From NCBI RefSeq assembly GCF_002140915.1, contig NZ_NGKU01000001.1, positions 664,799 through 728,798 of the forward strand: a stretch of DNA of 64,000 bases, given 5' to 3'. The notes beneath the pieces were generated by a model. It did not search any database. It was not told the DNA's origin and saw only the letters and a list, made by a program, of their open reading frames with translations. This document shows positions 39,266 through 48,509 of this stretch, one piece after another. The position numbers and the translations under genes were made by a program. How positions within the stretch are numbered: the first letter of the stretch is position 1; every line of letters begins with the position of its first letter. The DNA is from Candidatus Enterococcus testudinis (lineage in GTDB: Bacteria > Bacillota > Bacilli > Lactobacillales > Enterococcaceae).

Positions 39266-39288
39266 AGTTATGCACAGTTTCAACAGGT

Positions 39289-39308
39289 TTATCCACAATA
39301 TATTGTGG
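39289..39308. other. DnaA-box-like sequence and palindrome
   Basis: TTATCCACA (39289-39297) is an exact consensus DnaA box and overlaps a perfect 16-base palindrome CCACAATATATTGTGG (39293-39308). No oriC gene (dnaA, dnaN, rpmH) is close, so this may be a chance or regulatory site. Confidence 0.4.
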
Positions 39309-39350
39309 GAACTTATTTTCGCATACGAAATGTAGTGTTGTATACTGTGT

Positions 39351-41975
39351 CTAAAGTTTTTTGATGATTAATATAATGGTTGATATTTCAGCATCGTTAA
39401 CAATGATAGCAAAACTACGTTCTATTTTTTTTAGTATTTTACTTAAAATGACTCGATCAGTTTTAAATGTTTTCAATATTGCTTGATTATCTATGCTCAT
39501 ATTACGACCGTTTCCTTCTAATAATCGCTCCACTAGACAGGCGATGTGCATAAAAAGGCCAATCGTTTGATCGAGGGAAAGATCATAATGCAAAGAGATC
39601 TCATCAATGACCTCGGGAAGAAGCATTTTCAGTTTGTCAACATCAGTATATTTAAACGATTCAGTCAGATACTGATAGACCTCTGTATAATCAAAGAATT
39701 GTGTTTTGAGCGGCTCGAACATTAATAGGCGATCTAAATTTTCTTTGGTGTTTTCAAAAACTTTGCCGATAGAAATAAAGGGAATACCAAATAAGTTTGG
39801 ATCAAATGTACCAACAAAAGCATGGATCTTATAGACTTTTTTTAAAGAGGCGACTTCTTTGATCAATTCATTTCTGGAAGAAATAGCTAACGCTTTTATT
39901 TTCATGCCTAATTTTGAGTAGCGTTGAATATAATGTTTTAGTTGCTCGGCCCCACCCTCACCGGTATGACATAAGGTGATAATCAAATCTGCGCCTTTTT
40001 CGGTTTTTTGTAATAAGTCATTCATACTCATGCTGACACTGTGGTAAACATAATCAATATCAGTCTCCATGGCGCTTTTACGGGCAGCTTCAATACCAAT
40101 CAGTGTGATAGGCATATAAATCAAACGTATCTTACAATTCAGTTCTTCTGCGATCGCTTCTACAATGGTTTTAATTGAACCCATATCGTAAATGACTATG
40201 ACACCCTGCCCTTGGTCAATTCGTTCAACCAATTCTTTGATGTCAGTCATGGCTTGTTGCGGTTTACAGTCAAGTGTCATGTCATAACTGTATATATTAT
40301 TTGTTTGGGTCAACAGATTGGTTGTTTCGGCCAGTGATTTGGCTATATTTGATCCATGTAAAATATAGAGGATGACTGGATGTCCGGAAACCTGTTGTTC
40401 ATTTTGATCAATCAAAAAGAGTAAAATCAAGATGATTTCTTCTGTTGGCAAGTCCAGTTGTAATTGCCTGTTTAAGTTTGAAGCCAATTGTACACTAAAG
40501 GCGTATTCTTCGGGATAAGTTTGAATGAGGTTGCTTGTTTCATTTGTAGGAATCATATGCCTTTTAGTAGTGAGTGTTAGTAATGAATTGATATGCAAAC
40601 ATAGGCCATAAAATACGCTAGGTTTAAATTCTCTTTTCAACGCTTTGCTGCATGTATCTAACCAGCTGTTGACGAGTTGAATCACACGTGGATCAACTAT
40701 TTTTGCTAGTTGAATGCTATTATATTGCTCATCAAACATATTGTAATAACTATATTGATTGAAGAGGTTTTGGATATATTTGTTCATAATACTGCTAATA
40801 TTTATATCCGTGATACCATGTTCTGAAAGGGAGCGATAGTGGCGCCCGATTTCTTCATAAAGATAAAGACGTTCACTTTTGCCAAACTCTTTGAGATAGC
40901 CAATATCACGATCGTAGATAATGGTTTCCGAATTGCCGAAAAGTTCCTCAAAAATCAGTGTATTTTCTTTTTCTTTCAGTAAGTTATGTCTGATGATTGG
41001 TTTAAAATCTGAAATGGTTATATCAATATCTTTTTCTTCATCATTGATCACACGAACATATCCGTTGGCACAGGCCTGAGTAATCAGCATTTTTAATTCT
41101 TTAATATGATAGGTCAATGAAGAAAGCAGCAAAGCGCGTATCACTTCTGCAGAAACAGTAATCGTGCGTTTTGAATGTGCGGCCTCACGAGAAAAGAAGT
41201 GATTGATAAAGTCAAAACGTTCTCTAAAAGTACGCTTTTCAAGTTCTGGTAGTTCTATGATAAATGGAATCGTTTGATTGATAGGTAAATCTTTTGTGGG
41301 TGAGGAGGAAAGGATAACCATGATATGATTGGGCGTATCATGATTTTTATTCTCCTTAAATAGATCAATATGATGATTCAAAAATTCTAAAATCTTTGCT
41401 TGTTGTTTTGCAGTTAAAGAATCATATGATTCAATGAGCAAAATTCCTGTCCAAGCATGATCAAAGGCGCTATTTTGAAAATCATTTTGCGGGCCAAATA
41501 ATTTTTCATCGAGTATATGAGGATCTTTTGAATAATTTCGGCAATTGATTTTTATGAACGGCGCTTCAGGTTGAATGATATGACGATGACGTGCGAAATC
41601 GACCAATGTTTCAACAAAAAAACTTGTTCCGCATCCTGGTTGAGCATGTATTAGTATATTCAGACTGTTTTGAGGATAGAGAACAGCAGCCTTTGCGAGT
41701 TGAATGGCATTCTTTAGGCTTTGTTTGGCACCAATCATTGTATCAAAGTCGTTCTTTTGGTCCGTTGAATCAGCCAATGTATAAAGGACGGGTCGAGTAG
41801 CTGATTTTTTTAGTTTATTTTCGGCCACAAGTTTATTCAATAGGCTGCTCACATTTGAACGCTGTAAGCCCATTGATTCTGCGATTGTTTTCGTGGTCAT
41901 ACCCTCCAGATGTTTTGGATTTGTTAACAGCTGATTTTGAATATACTCGAAAATCATCAATTTCATTTTACTCAT
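39351..41975 (-). CDS. LevR/ManR-type PTS-controlled transcriptional activator
   Basis: 874 residues: N-terminal HTH (20-65), AAA+ domain (about 75-330), PRD1, EIIA-Man-like domain (HPVILYILHGSNIAKSL), EIIB-Gat-like segment (LIITLCHTGEGGAEQLKHYI) and C-terminal PRD2 (LSLDQTIGLFMHIACLVERL). This is LevR/ManR architecture, normally sigma-54-dependent and regulated by phosphorylation of the PRDs. Here the Walker A reads AQPGCGTS (111-118): the Lys of GxxGxGKS is Thr, and the GAFTGA loop is missing (the ELFG-like position reads KLFGPQNDFQNSAFDHA). It faces the DUF3284/EIIABC cluster, but no sigma-54 promoter is clear there. See finding. Confidence 0.86.
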   Translation of the reverse strand: MSKMKLMIFEYIQNQLLTNPKHLEGMTTKTIAESMGLQRSNVSSLLNKLVAENKLKKSATRPVLYTLADSTDQKNDFDTMIGAKQSLKNAIQLAKAAVLYPQNSLNILIHAQPGCGTSFFVETLVDFARHRHIIQPEAPFIKINCRNYSKDPHILDEKLFGPQNDFQNSAFDHAWTGILLIESYDSLTAKQQAKILEFLNHHIDLFKENKNHDTPNHIMVILSSSPTKDLPINQTIPFIIELPELEKRTFRERFDFINHFFSREAAHSKRTITVSAEVIRALLLSSLTYHIKELKMLITQACANGYVRVINDEEKDIDITISDFKPIIRHNLLKEKENTLIFEELFGNSETIIYDRDIGYLKEFGKSERLYLYEEIGRHYRSLSEHGITDINISSIMNKYIQNLFNQYSYYNMFDEQYNSIQLAKIVDPRVIQLVNSWLDTCSKALKREFKPSVFYGLCLHINSLLTLTTKRHMIPTNETSNLIQTYPEEYAFSVQLASNLNRQLQLDLPTEEIILILLFLIDQNEQQVSGHPVILYILHGSNIAKSLAETTNLLTQTNNIYSYDMTLDCKPQQAMTDIKELVERIDQGQGVIVIYDMGSIKTIVEAIAEELNCKIRLIYMPITLIGIEAARKSAMETDIDYVYHSVSMSMNDLLQKTEKGADLIITLCHTGEGGAEQLKHYIQRYSKLGMKIKALAISSRNELIKEVASLKKVYKIHAFVGTFDPNLFGIPFISIGKVFENTKENLDRLLMFEPLKTQFFDYTEVYQYLTESFKYTDVDKLKMLLPEVIDEISLHYDLSLDQTIGLFMHIACLVERLLEGNGRNMSIDNQAILKTFKTDRVILSKILKKIERSFAIIVNDAEISTIILIIKKL

Positions 41976-41987
41976 AATTCACCTCAT

Positions 41988-42001
41988 TATAAACGCTTTC
42001 A
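41988..42001 (-). promoter_or_regulatory. cre-like site before the LevR-type gene
   Basis: Minus strand TGAAAGCGTTTATA matches 13 of 14 positions of the cre consensus and lies 13 bases before the start codon; glucose repression of the regulator itself is plausible. Confidence 0.5.
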
Positions 42002-42032
42002 AATGGATGCTTTCATATAGAGACTCACCAAT

Positions 42033-42458
42033 TTAAGATGAAATGACTCTACTTTTTTCAATTTTTTTCTGAATATCAAATAGCGTATCAGACATTCTCC
42101 CCAAATAAACGCCCTCACTGAACCATTTTAACCACCGGTTTTGTTTTGATTCCTGAAAACTAGCTATGTGCTGTTCAAACACAATTTGCAGCCCTTCTTT
42201 AGTGGGTTTTGTTTGATACTTAATGGTTAATTTCTCGTAGAGTGAATCAATTGCAACTTCATACACATGACCTCTTTGATAGTCTTTGACAAGCACGTTT
42301 ATCTGTAAATGTGTTTTTGGTTCAATCTTACTGTATGTCATCCCTTTCTCGATTTTATTTACAGAGGTATTTGTGTGAGAACTATCGTTTAATAATTCTG
42401 ATTCAAGATAATTATAAAACTCATTTTCTTCTATGGGTAATACTCTTTTTAGTTTCAT
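42033..42458 (-). CDS. DUF3284 family protein
   Basis: 141 residues, small cytoplasmic protein beginning MKLKRVLPIEENEFYNYLESELL, which fits DUF3284, a family found beside lactose/cellobiose PTS genes in Firmicutes; function unknown. No clear Shine-Dalgarno sequence before ATG 42458. Lies between the LevR-type regulator and the PTS genes, transcribed toward the regulator. Confidence 0.7.
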   Translation of the reverse strand: MKLKRVLPIEENEFYNYLESELLNDSSHTNTSVNKIEKGMTYSKIEPKTHLQINVLVKDYQRGHVYEVAIDSLYEKLTIKYQTKPTKEGLQIVFEQHIASFQESKQNRWLKWFSEGVYLGRMSDTLFDIQKKIEKSRVISS

Positions 42459-42573
42459 AGCTGTATTATATTTGGAAAAAAAGTCTGCTGCAACTCGTCC
42501 TTTTTCTATCGAAAATCATGATTCATATACAATCTTTACCTTGGAGTATACGCTAACTAAAATGATCGGCTCG

Positions 42574-42669
42574 TTTTTATACACTAACTTGATTGAAGCT
42601 GTCTAAAACAATCAAAAAGGAAAAATCGAAAGAAATAAACGTGGTTCTGGCAGAATTAGTGTATAAAAA
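42574..42669. repeat. Separated 14-base inverted repeat plus nearby cre-like site
   Basis: TTTTTATACACTAA (42574-42587) and TTAGTGTATAAAAA (42656-42669) are perfect inverted copies separated by 68 bases. A cre-like TGTAAGCGCTTGAT (42686-42699; 11 of 14 consensus positions, with the TGTAAGCGCTT core) follows. This is the most notable content of the 300-base divergent gap 42459-42758. Confidence 0.65.
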
Positions 42670-42758
42670 AATTATTTCAAAAAAATGTAAGCGCTTGATT
42701 CATTTTGGATATGTGATAATTTTGATTTTGTAAAAGTAAAAGGGAAAGAAGGGTAATT

Positions 42759-43085
42759 ATGGCAGAAGTTGTGAGTACAGAAACAGCGGCGATGAATTTG
42801 ATTGCCAATTCAGGTGACGGTCGCTCCTTTGCATTTCAGGCGTTAGAGGCAGCGAGGAATGGTGAGTTTACATTATGTGATCAGTTACTTGTCGATTCAG
42901 ATCATGCGATTAAGAAGGCACATCAAGCACAAACGGAATTACTATTTTCAGAAGCAAAGGGGGTCAAACAAGAAATCAATATTTTATTGATTCATTCTCA
43001 GGATCATTTTATGACAAGTATGTTAGCCAATGAATTGATCAAAGAAATTATTAGGCTGTATAAAGACAAAAAGGAGGCGCGTTAA
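42759..43085 (+). CDS. PTS lactose/cellobiose-family EIIA
   Basis: 108-residue helical EIIA component. Phosphorylated His79 is in ILLIHSQDHFM (family HAQDH), and NSGDGRSFAFQALEAAR is the typical N-terminal helix. AAGAAGGGTAATT precedes ATG. Supplies phosphate from HPr to the EIIB two bases downstream; could also serve the orphan EIIC at 28276. Confidence 0.93.
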   Translation: MAEVVSTETAAMNLIANSGDGRSFAFQALEAARNGEFTLCDQLLVDSDHAIKKAHQAQTELLFSEAKGVKQEINILLIHSQDHFMTSMLANELIKEIIRLYKDKKEAR

Positions 43086-43086
43086 G

Positions 43087-43395
43087 ATGGAAAAAATGAA
43101 AGTATTGCTTGTTTGTGCAGGAGGTATGTCAACCAGTATTTTGATGCAAAAAATGAGCAAGTATTGGCAAGAAAATGGGTTAGCGTTGGATATTAAAGCA
43201 GTAGGGCTCTCAGAATATCAGGATGTTTTTCAGCACTATGATATTGTGATGGTTGGCCCGCAAGTTTCTTATCGTATGAAAGAGATTATTGAAAATACTG
43301 CGTTACCGACTGCTGCAATTCCGTCTTTTGATTATGCGATGGCCAATTGCCCAAATATTATGAAGCTTGCCCAAAAGTTATATGCTGAAAAATAA
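43087..43395 (+). CDS. PTS lactose/cellobiose-family EIIB
   Basis: 102 residues with the phosphocysteine loop LLVCAGGMSTSIL (Cys10), as in cellobiose/chitobiose EIIB. Follows EIIA by one base, AAGGAGG inside the EIIA gene. The order EIIA-EIIB-EIIC-GH1 is a full uptake and hydrolysis operon. Confidence 0.93.
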   Translation: MEKMKVLLVCAGGMSTSILMQKMSKYWQENGLALDIKAVGLSEYQDVFQHYDIVMVGPQVSYRMKEIIENTALPTAAIPSFDYAMANCPNIMKLAQKLYAEK

Positions 43396-43432
43396 ACAAC
43401 AATGACATAGCCAATTTGAAGGAGTGAAAACG

Positions 43433-44743
43433 ATGGAAAAACTATTTGATAGTCCTGTTATGATCAAATTACAAGACTTTGGTCAAAAATTAGGCAGTAA
43501 TAAATTTTTAGCTGCATTACAAGCCTGTATGATGTCACTGATGGGCATCATTATGGTTGGCGCAATTTCTCAGATTACTGTATCCGTTTTGGGCCCTACC
43601 ATGTTTAATGTGATCGCTGCTGAGAGTCAGTTATATGAAATTATTTATTTGCCTTACAAATTTACAATGGATTTACTGTCTGTATGGGTGGTGATTCTTT
43701 TCTCATTTAATTATGCCAAAAATTTAAAAATGAAATCACCAATTATGAATGCCGTCGATGCGTTGATTTGCTTTTTCTTAGTGGCAGGTCCAATTATGAT
43801 TAGTGAAACAGGCACGACAAGTATAGATATGAGTTACTTGGGCTCGACAGGGATGTTTATTGGTTTCGTTGTGGTATTTATTTCCGTTCAAATTGAAAAA
43901 TATTGTGCGGATCATAATATAAAGATAAAGATGCCGGACGTCGTGCCGCCATTTTTACAAGATGGGTTTGCGTCTATCGTACCATTAGCGATCAGCACCG
44001 TACTCTTTCTAGCCTGCAGTGCTGGAGTGGATCTATTTACCAATGGTGAGTATACGATTGCTTCTGGGTTTATGGCATTACTAGGCGTACCTTTATCTGC
44101 ATTATCATCAACTGTAGGCATGTTTATTATGTGTGTGTTTGCTGCATTATTATGGTGTTTTGGTATTCATGGAACGATGATTCTGGTTCCAATTATCATG
44201 CCACTTGGTATTCAAGCAGCCACTGCAAATGGAGCAGCCGCTGCTGCTGGGGAACCTTTAGTTTTTTATCCAGTCGCATTGTTTGGTGCAATGGCTATAG
44301 CAGGTGGTACAGGAAATACGTTACCAATTGCTTTGCTGGGATTAAAGTCTAAGTCGAAACAAATCAGTGCTATCTCAAAAATAGCAGCTGTTCCAGGTTG
44401 GTTCAATATCAATGAACCATTAACTTTCGGTATGCCGATTATGTATAACCCAATCCTGTGTATTCCATATGTATTAAATATTCCAGTCGTGATGTTATTG
44501 ACATTACTTGGCTATCAATTTGGTTTTTTGACACCTGGGTGGATTTCAATTTCTGCATTATTACCGATGGGGATGGCTAGCTATCTTAGTACATTGAAAT
44601 GGCAGAATGCGATTTGGGATTACCTCATGTTGATACCTGCTGGATTGATTTACTATCCATTCTTTAAAGCATATGAAAAACAATTGATAGCCAAAGAGGC
44701 TTTGGCTGAACAAGAAGAGGCTTTCGGTGTCGTACCAGAATAA
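43433..44743 (+). CDS. PTS lactose/cellobiose-family EIIC
   Basis: 436 residues from ATG 43433, eight bases after AAGGAG. About ten membrane segments; LLWCFGIHGTMILVPIIMPL and WFNINEPLTFGMPIMYNP are the EIIC hallmark segments. Cognate partner of the EIIA/EIIB genes before it and of the GH1 that follows. Confidence 0.93.
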   Translation: MEKLFDSPVMIKLQDFGQKLGSNKFLAALQACMMSLMGIIMVGAISQITVSVLGPTMFNVIAAESQLYEIIYLPYKFTMDLLSVWVVILFSFNYAKNLKMKSPIMNAVDALICFFLVAGPIMISETGTTSIDMSYLGSTGMFIGFVVVFISVQIEKYCADHNIKIKMPDVVPPFLQDGFASIVPLAISTVLFLACSAGVDLFTNGEYTIASGFMALLGVPLSALSSTVGMFIMCVFAALLWCFGIHGTMILVPIIMPLGIQAATANGAAAAAGEPLVFYPVALFGAMAIAGGTGNTLPIALLGLKSKSKQISAISKIAAVPGWFNINEPLTFGMPIMYNPILCIPYVLNIPVVMLLTLLGYQFGFLTPGWISISALLPMGMASYLSTLKWQNAIWDYLMLIPAGLIYYPFFKAYEKQLIAKEALAEQEEAFGVVPE

Positions 44744-46210
<1,467 letters not shown>

Positions 46211-46311
46211 AAAGATGATTCATCAACGAATCGTCTGTAGTGTTTTTAGCAATAGGCAAATGGCAAGAATATCTGTGAAAAAATAGACGCTCAGAAATTT
46301 TTCGTGAAGCA

Positions 46312-46370
46312 AAAAAGCCCCAAAAAAAGAAACGTAATCACACATTACGCTTCTTTTTTTGGGGCTTTTT
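46312..46370. terminator. Bidirectional terminator after cluster 2
   Basis: Very long hairpin: AAAAAGCCCC + AAAAAAAGAA + ACGTAAT pair with ATTACG + CTTCTTTTTTT + GGGGCTTTTT. It also contains the 3' end of the small minus-strand gene. Confidence 0.85.
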
Positions 46371-46488
46371 GTTTCTTCTCGTCTGTGGTCGGTACGGAAT
46401 CTAAGGCTTTTTTGAAAATTTCTTCTTTTTTCTTTTTATAGTCATGTTGACGTTCAGCGTAGACTTTTTCTTTTGTCTTGGTTTTCAT
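46345..46488 (-). CDS. Small lysine-rich protein (47 residues)
   Basis: A short gene missed by ORF length cutoffs: MKTKTKEKVYAERQHDYKK at the start, ending KKQKAPKKEA before TAA at 46347-46345. AGAGGTGA lies seven bases upstream. Very basic, without membrane segments. It converges on the cluster 2 terminator, whose stem includes its last codons. Function unknown; ribosome or nucleic-acid association is a guess from charge. Confidence 0.6.
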   Translation of the reverse strand: MKTKTKEKVYAERQHDYKKKKEEIFKKALDSVPTTDEKKQKAPKKEA

Positions 46489-46615
46489 ACACGGTCACCT
46501 CTTTCTTACAATTACTATAGCATAATTTCACAAACTTGCAAACGATTTTGATCGAAACCTTGAATTAACCATCATTAATTGAAAAATGATTGTGAAATAT
46601 TTTATATTATTTAAG

Positions 46616-46642
46616 TTGCCATTAAGTTTCAGATGGTATAAT
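46616..46642 (+). promoter_or_regulatory. Promoter of the murE-type gene
   Basis: TTGCCA (46616-46621) and TATAAT (46637-46642), 15-base spacer, with an extended -10 TGG just before TATAAT. Confidence 0.6.
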
Positions 46643-46693
46643 CATCATTAAGAAGAACAAAATAACGTCAAAAGTTGATATGGGAAGTGATAG

Positions 46694-48175
46694 ATGATGG
46701 ATGTCAGAACGTTGATCAAACATTGTTTTTTGATGGCACCAATTGAAGAAAAAGTAAAAAAATTAGAGATTCAACACCTCATGAAAGATAGTCGAATCGT
46801 TGCACAAAATGGTATGTTCATTGCAATCAAAGGAGCGAACTGTGATGGACACACAAAGATAGCAGAAGCTATGAAAAACGGAGCAGTCGTCGCTGTCGTG
46901 GAAGAAGTACCACAAGATTCTTCGATTCCATATATAATCGTTCCCGACACAACAAGGGCTTTGGCCCAAATATCGGCAATATTTTATGGTCAGCCAAGCC
47001 AAGCGATGCAAGTGATTGGTGTCACAGGGACGAACGGCAAAACAACCGTGACTCAATTGATCGGCCAGTTGGTTGAAAGTTTAGGCGGTACCCCTGGTGT
47101 AATAGGCACGATCCATAATCGAATTGCAGACCAGACGAGAAAGACCGTCAATACGACACCGGACAGTTTATGCATGCAGGAACTGCTTGCAGAGATGGTT
47201 GCTGCTGAAGTGAATATAGCTGCATTAGAAGTCTCTTCTCATGGCTTATATGGTGGTCGTACTTGGGGGATAGACTTTGATGTCGCGGTTTTTACGAATT
47301 TAACGCAAGACCATCTAGATTATCACGGTTCAATGGAAAATTACTTCCAAGCGAAAAGCTTACTGTTTTCTCAATTGGGGAATCTGGCTGCGACTGAGAA
47401 TAAATATGCGGTGATCAATTGGGATGATCCTTATGGACAACGGTTGTGCCAGCTTACCAGTGCCAATATTTTGACATATGGCTGCCATGGAGAGGGTATG
47501 TTGCAGGCAGTTGATTGCGAAATCGCCAGCAATCAGACTCAGTTTACATTGATGTACCTTGATCAATCGTATCAGGTATCGACCGCACTAATTGGAGAAT
47601 TTAACGTAGCCAATCTTTTGGCAGCCATCGGCGCCATGATTGGTTTAGGTTATGATATAGAAACACTGATTCCATTGATTCCAGCACTCAAACCGATCAG
47701 TGGTCGTTTTCAGACAGTAAAAAATAGGAAACAAGTCACCGCTATCGTCGATTATGCCCATACACCTGATGGGTTAGAAAAAGTACTGCAAACAATTCAG
47801 GCGATTGCCCAGCAAAAAATCTATTGTGTCGTAGGTTGCGGTGGAGATCGTGACAAAACCAAGCGTCCGTTGATGGCCGATGTGGCTTTACGATATGCGG
47901 ATCAAGCCATTTTTACGATGGACAATCCGCGATCAGAAGATCCAGTACGCATTACAGAAGATATGATTGCGCAAACAGATAAAACCAATTATGACATTGT
48001 CCTTGATCGTCAGGCAGCAATTTTTCATGCGTTAAATTTAGCGAGACCTGGCGATATTGTACTTGTTGCAGGAAAAGGGCATGAAACAACTCAGACGATC
48101 GGCCAACAAATCAACCATTTTGACGATCGAGAAGTCATTCGTTCCTATCAAATCAGTGAAGGCGTGCCACGTTAA
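46694..48175 (+). CDS. murE: MurE-type UDP-MurNAc-dipeptide amino acid ligase
   Basis: 493-residue Mur ligase that adds the third amino acid to UDP-MurNAc-L-Ala-D-Glu. ATP loop GVTGTNGKTTVTQL (TGTNGKTT 111-118), the carbamylated-lysine segment FQAKSLLFSQL (Lys221), and the C-terminal domain (ALKPISGRFQ onward). The substrate-selecting motif reads DNPRSEDP (410-417). DNPR is the signature of meso-diaminopimelate enzymes; lysine-adding cocci usually have DNPA-type motifs. Enterococci are Lys-type, so this may be a second MurE-like enzyme. The gene stands alone, without the dcw cluster. Confidence 0.9.
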   Translation: MMDVRTLIKHCFLMAPIEEKVKKLEIQHLMKDSRIVAQNGMFIAIKGANCDGHTKIAEAMKNGAVVAVVEEVPQDSSIPYIIVPDTTRALAQISAIFYGQPSQAMQVIGVTGTNGKTTVTQLIGQLVESLGGTPGVIGTIHNRIADQTRKTVNTTPDSLCMQELLAEMVAAEVNIAALEVSSHGLYGGRTWGIDFDVAVFTNLTQDHLDYHGSMENYFQAKSLLFSQLGNLAATENKYAVINWDDPYGQRLCQLTSANILTYGCHGEGMLQAVDCEIASNQTQFTLMYLDQSYQVSTALIGEFNVANLLAAIGAMIGLGYDIETLIPLIPALKPISGRFQTVKNRKQVTAIVDYAHTPDGLEKVLQTIQAIAQQKIYCVVGCGGDRDKTKRPLMADVALRYADQAIFTMDNPRSEDPVRITEDMIAQTDKTNYDIVLDRQAAIFHALNLARPGDIVLVAGKGHETTQTIGQQINHFDDREVIRSYQISEGVPR

Positions 48176-48180
48176 ATAGA

Positions 48181-48217
48181 AACAGCTGTGTCAATTGGAG
48201 GCGCGGCTGTTTTTTTC
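48181..48217 (+). terminator. Terminator of the murE-type gene
   Basis: AACAGCTGTG and CGCGGCTGTT pair (with wobbles) and are followed by T7. The rest of the 334-base gap to 48510 is AT-rich; it holds an ACGTTT-N4-AAACGT dyad (48416-48431) and an extended -10 TGTTAGAAT (48480-48488). Confidence 0.7.
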
Positions 48218-48509
48218 GCGGGTTTATTTGAAAAATTATCCTATGTTTAATAGATAAAAATATCAAAAAAAATTTCAATGTTTTTCACAGTTTAAAAATA
48301 ACGGAGAATGTTGATTTTAGATATATATAAAAAGTTGAATTAGTGAATTGATAGAGATTTTTTGATAAAAAAAATTAAGAATCGGGAATAATAATAACAA
48401 AAATGATAAAATAATACGTTTTATTAAACGTGTAGTAAAAAAATACAAGTTGAAAACAATATCATTCATTTTGATTATTTGTTAGAATGGGGTTTCAGGG
48501 GGTGTTTAA

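Noticed and set aside
39289-39308. Replication origin
   Set aside because: Only one DnaA box and no dnaA, dnaN or rpmH nearby.
42640-42665. Possible sigma-54 promoter (TGGCAGAATTAGTGT)
   Set aside because: GG is present, but the -12 GC is GT and the TTGCA part is missing; too weak to call.
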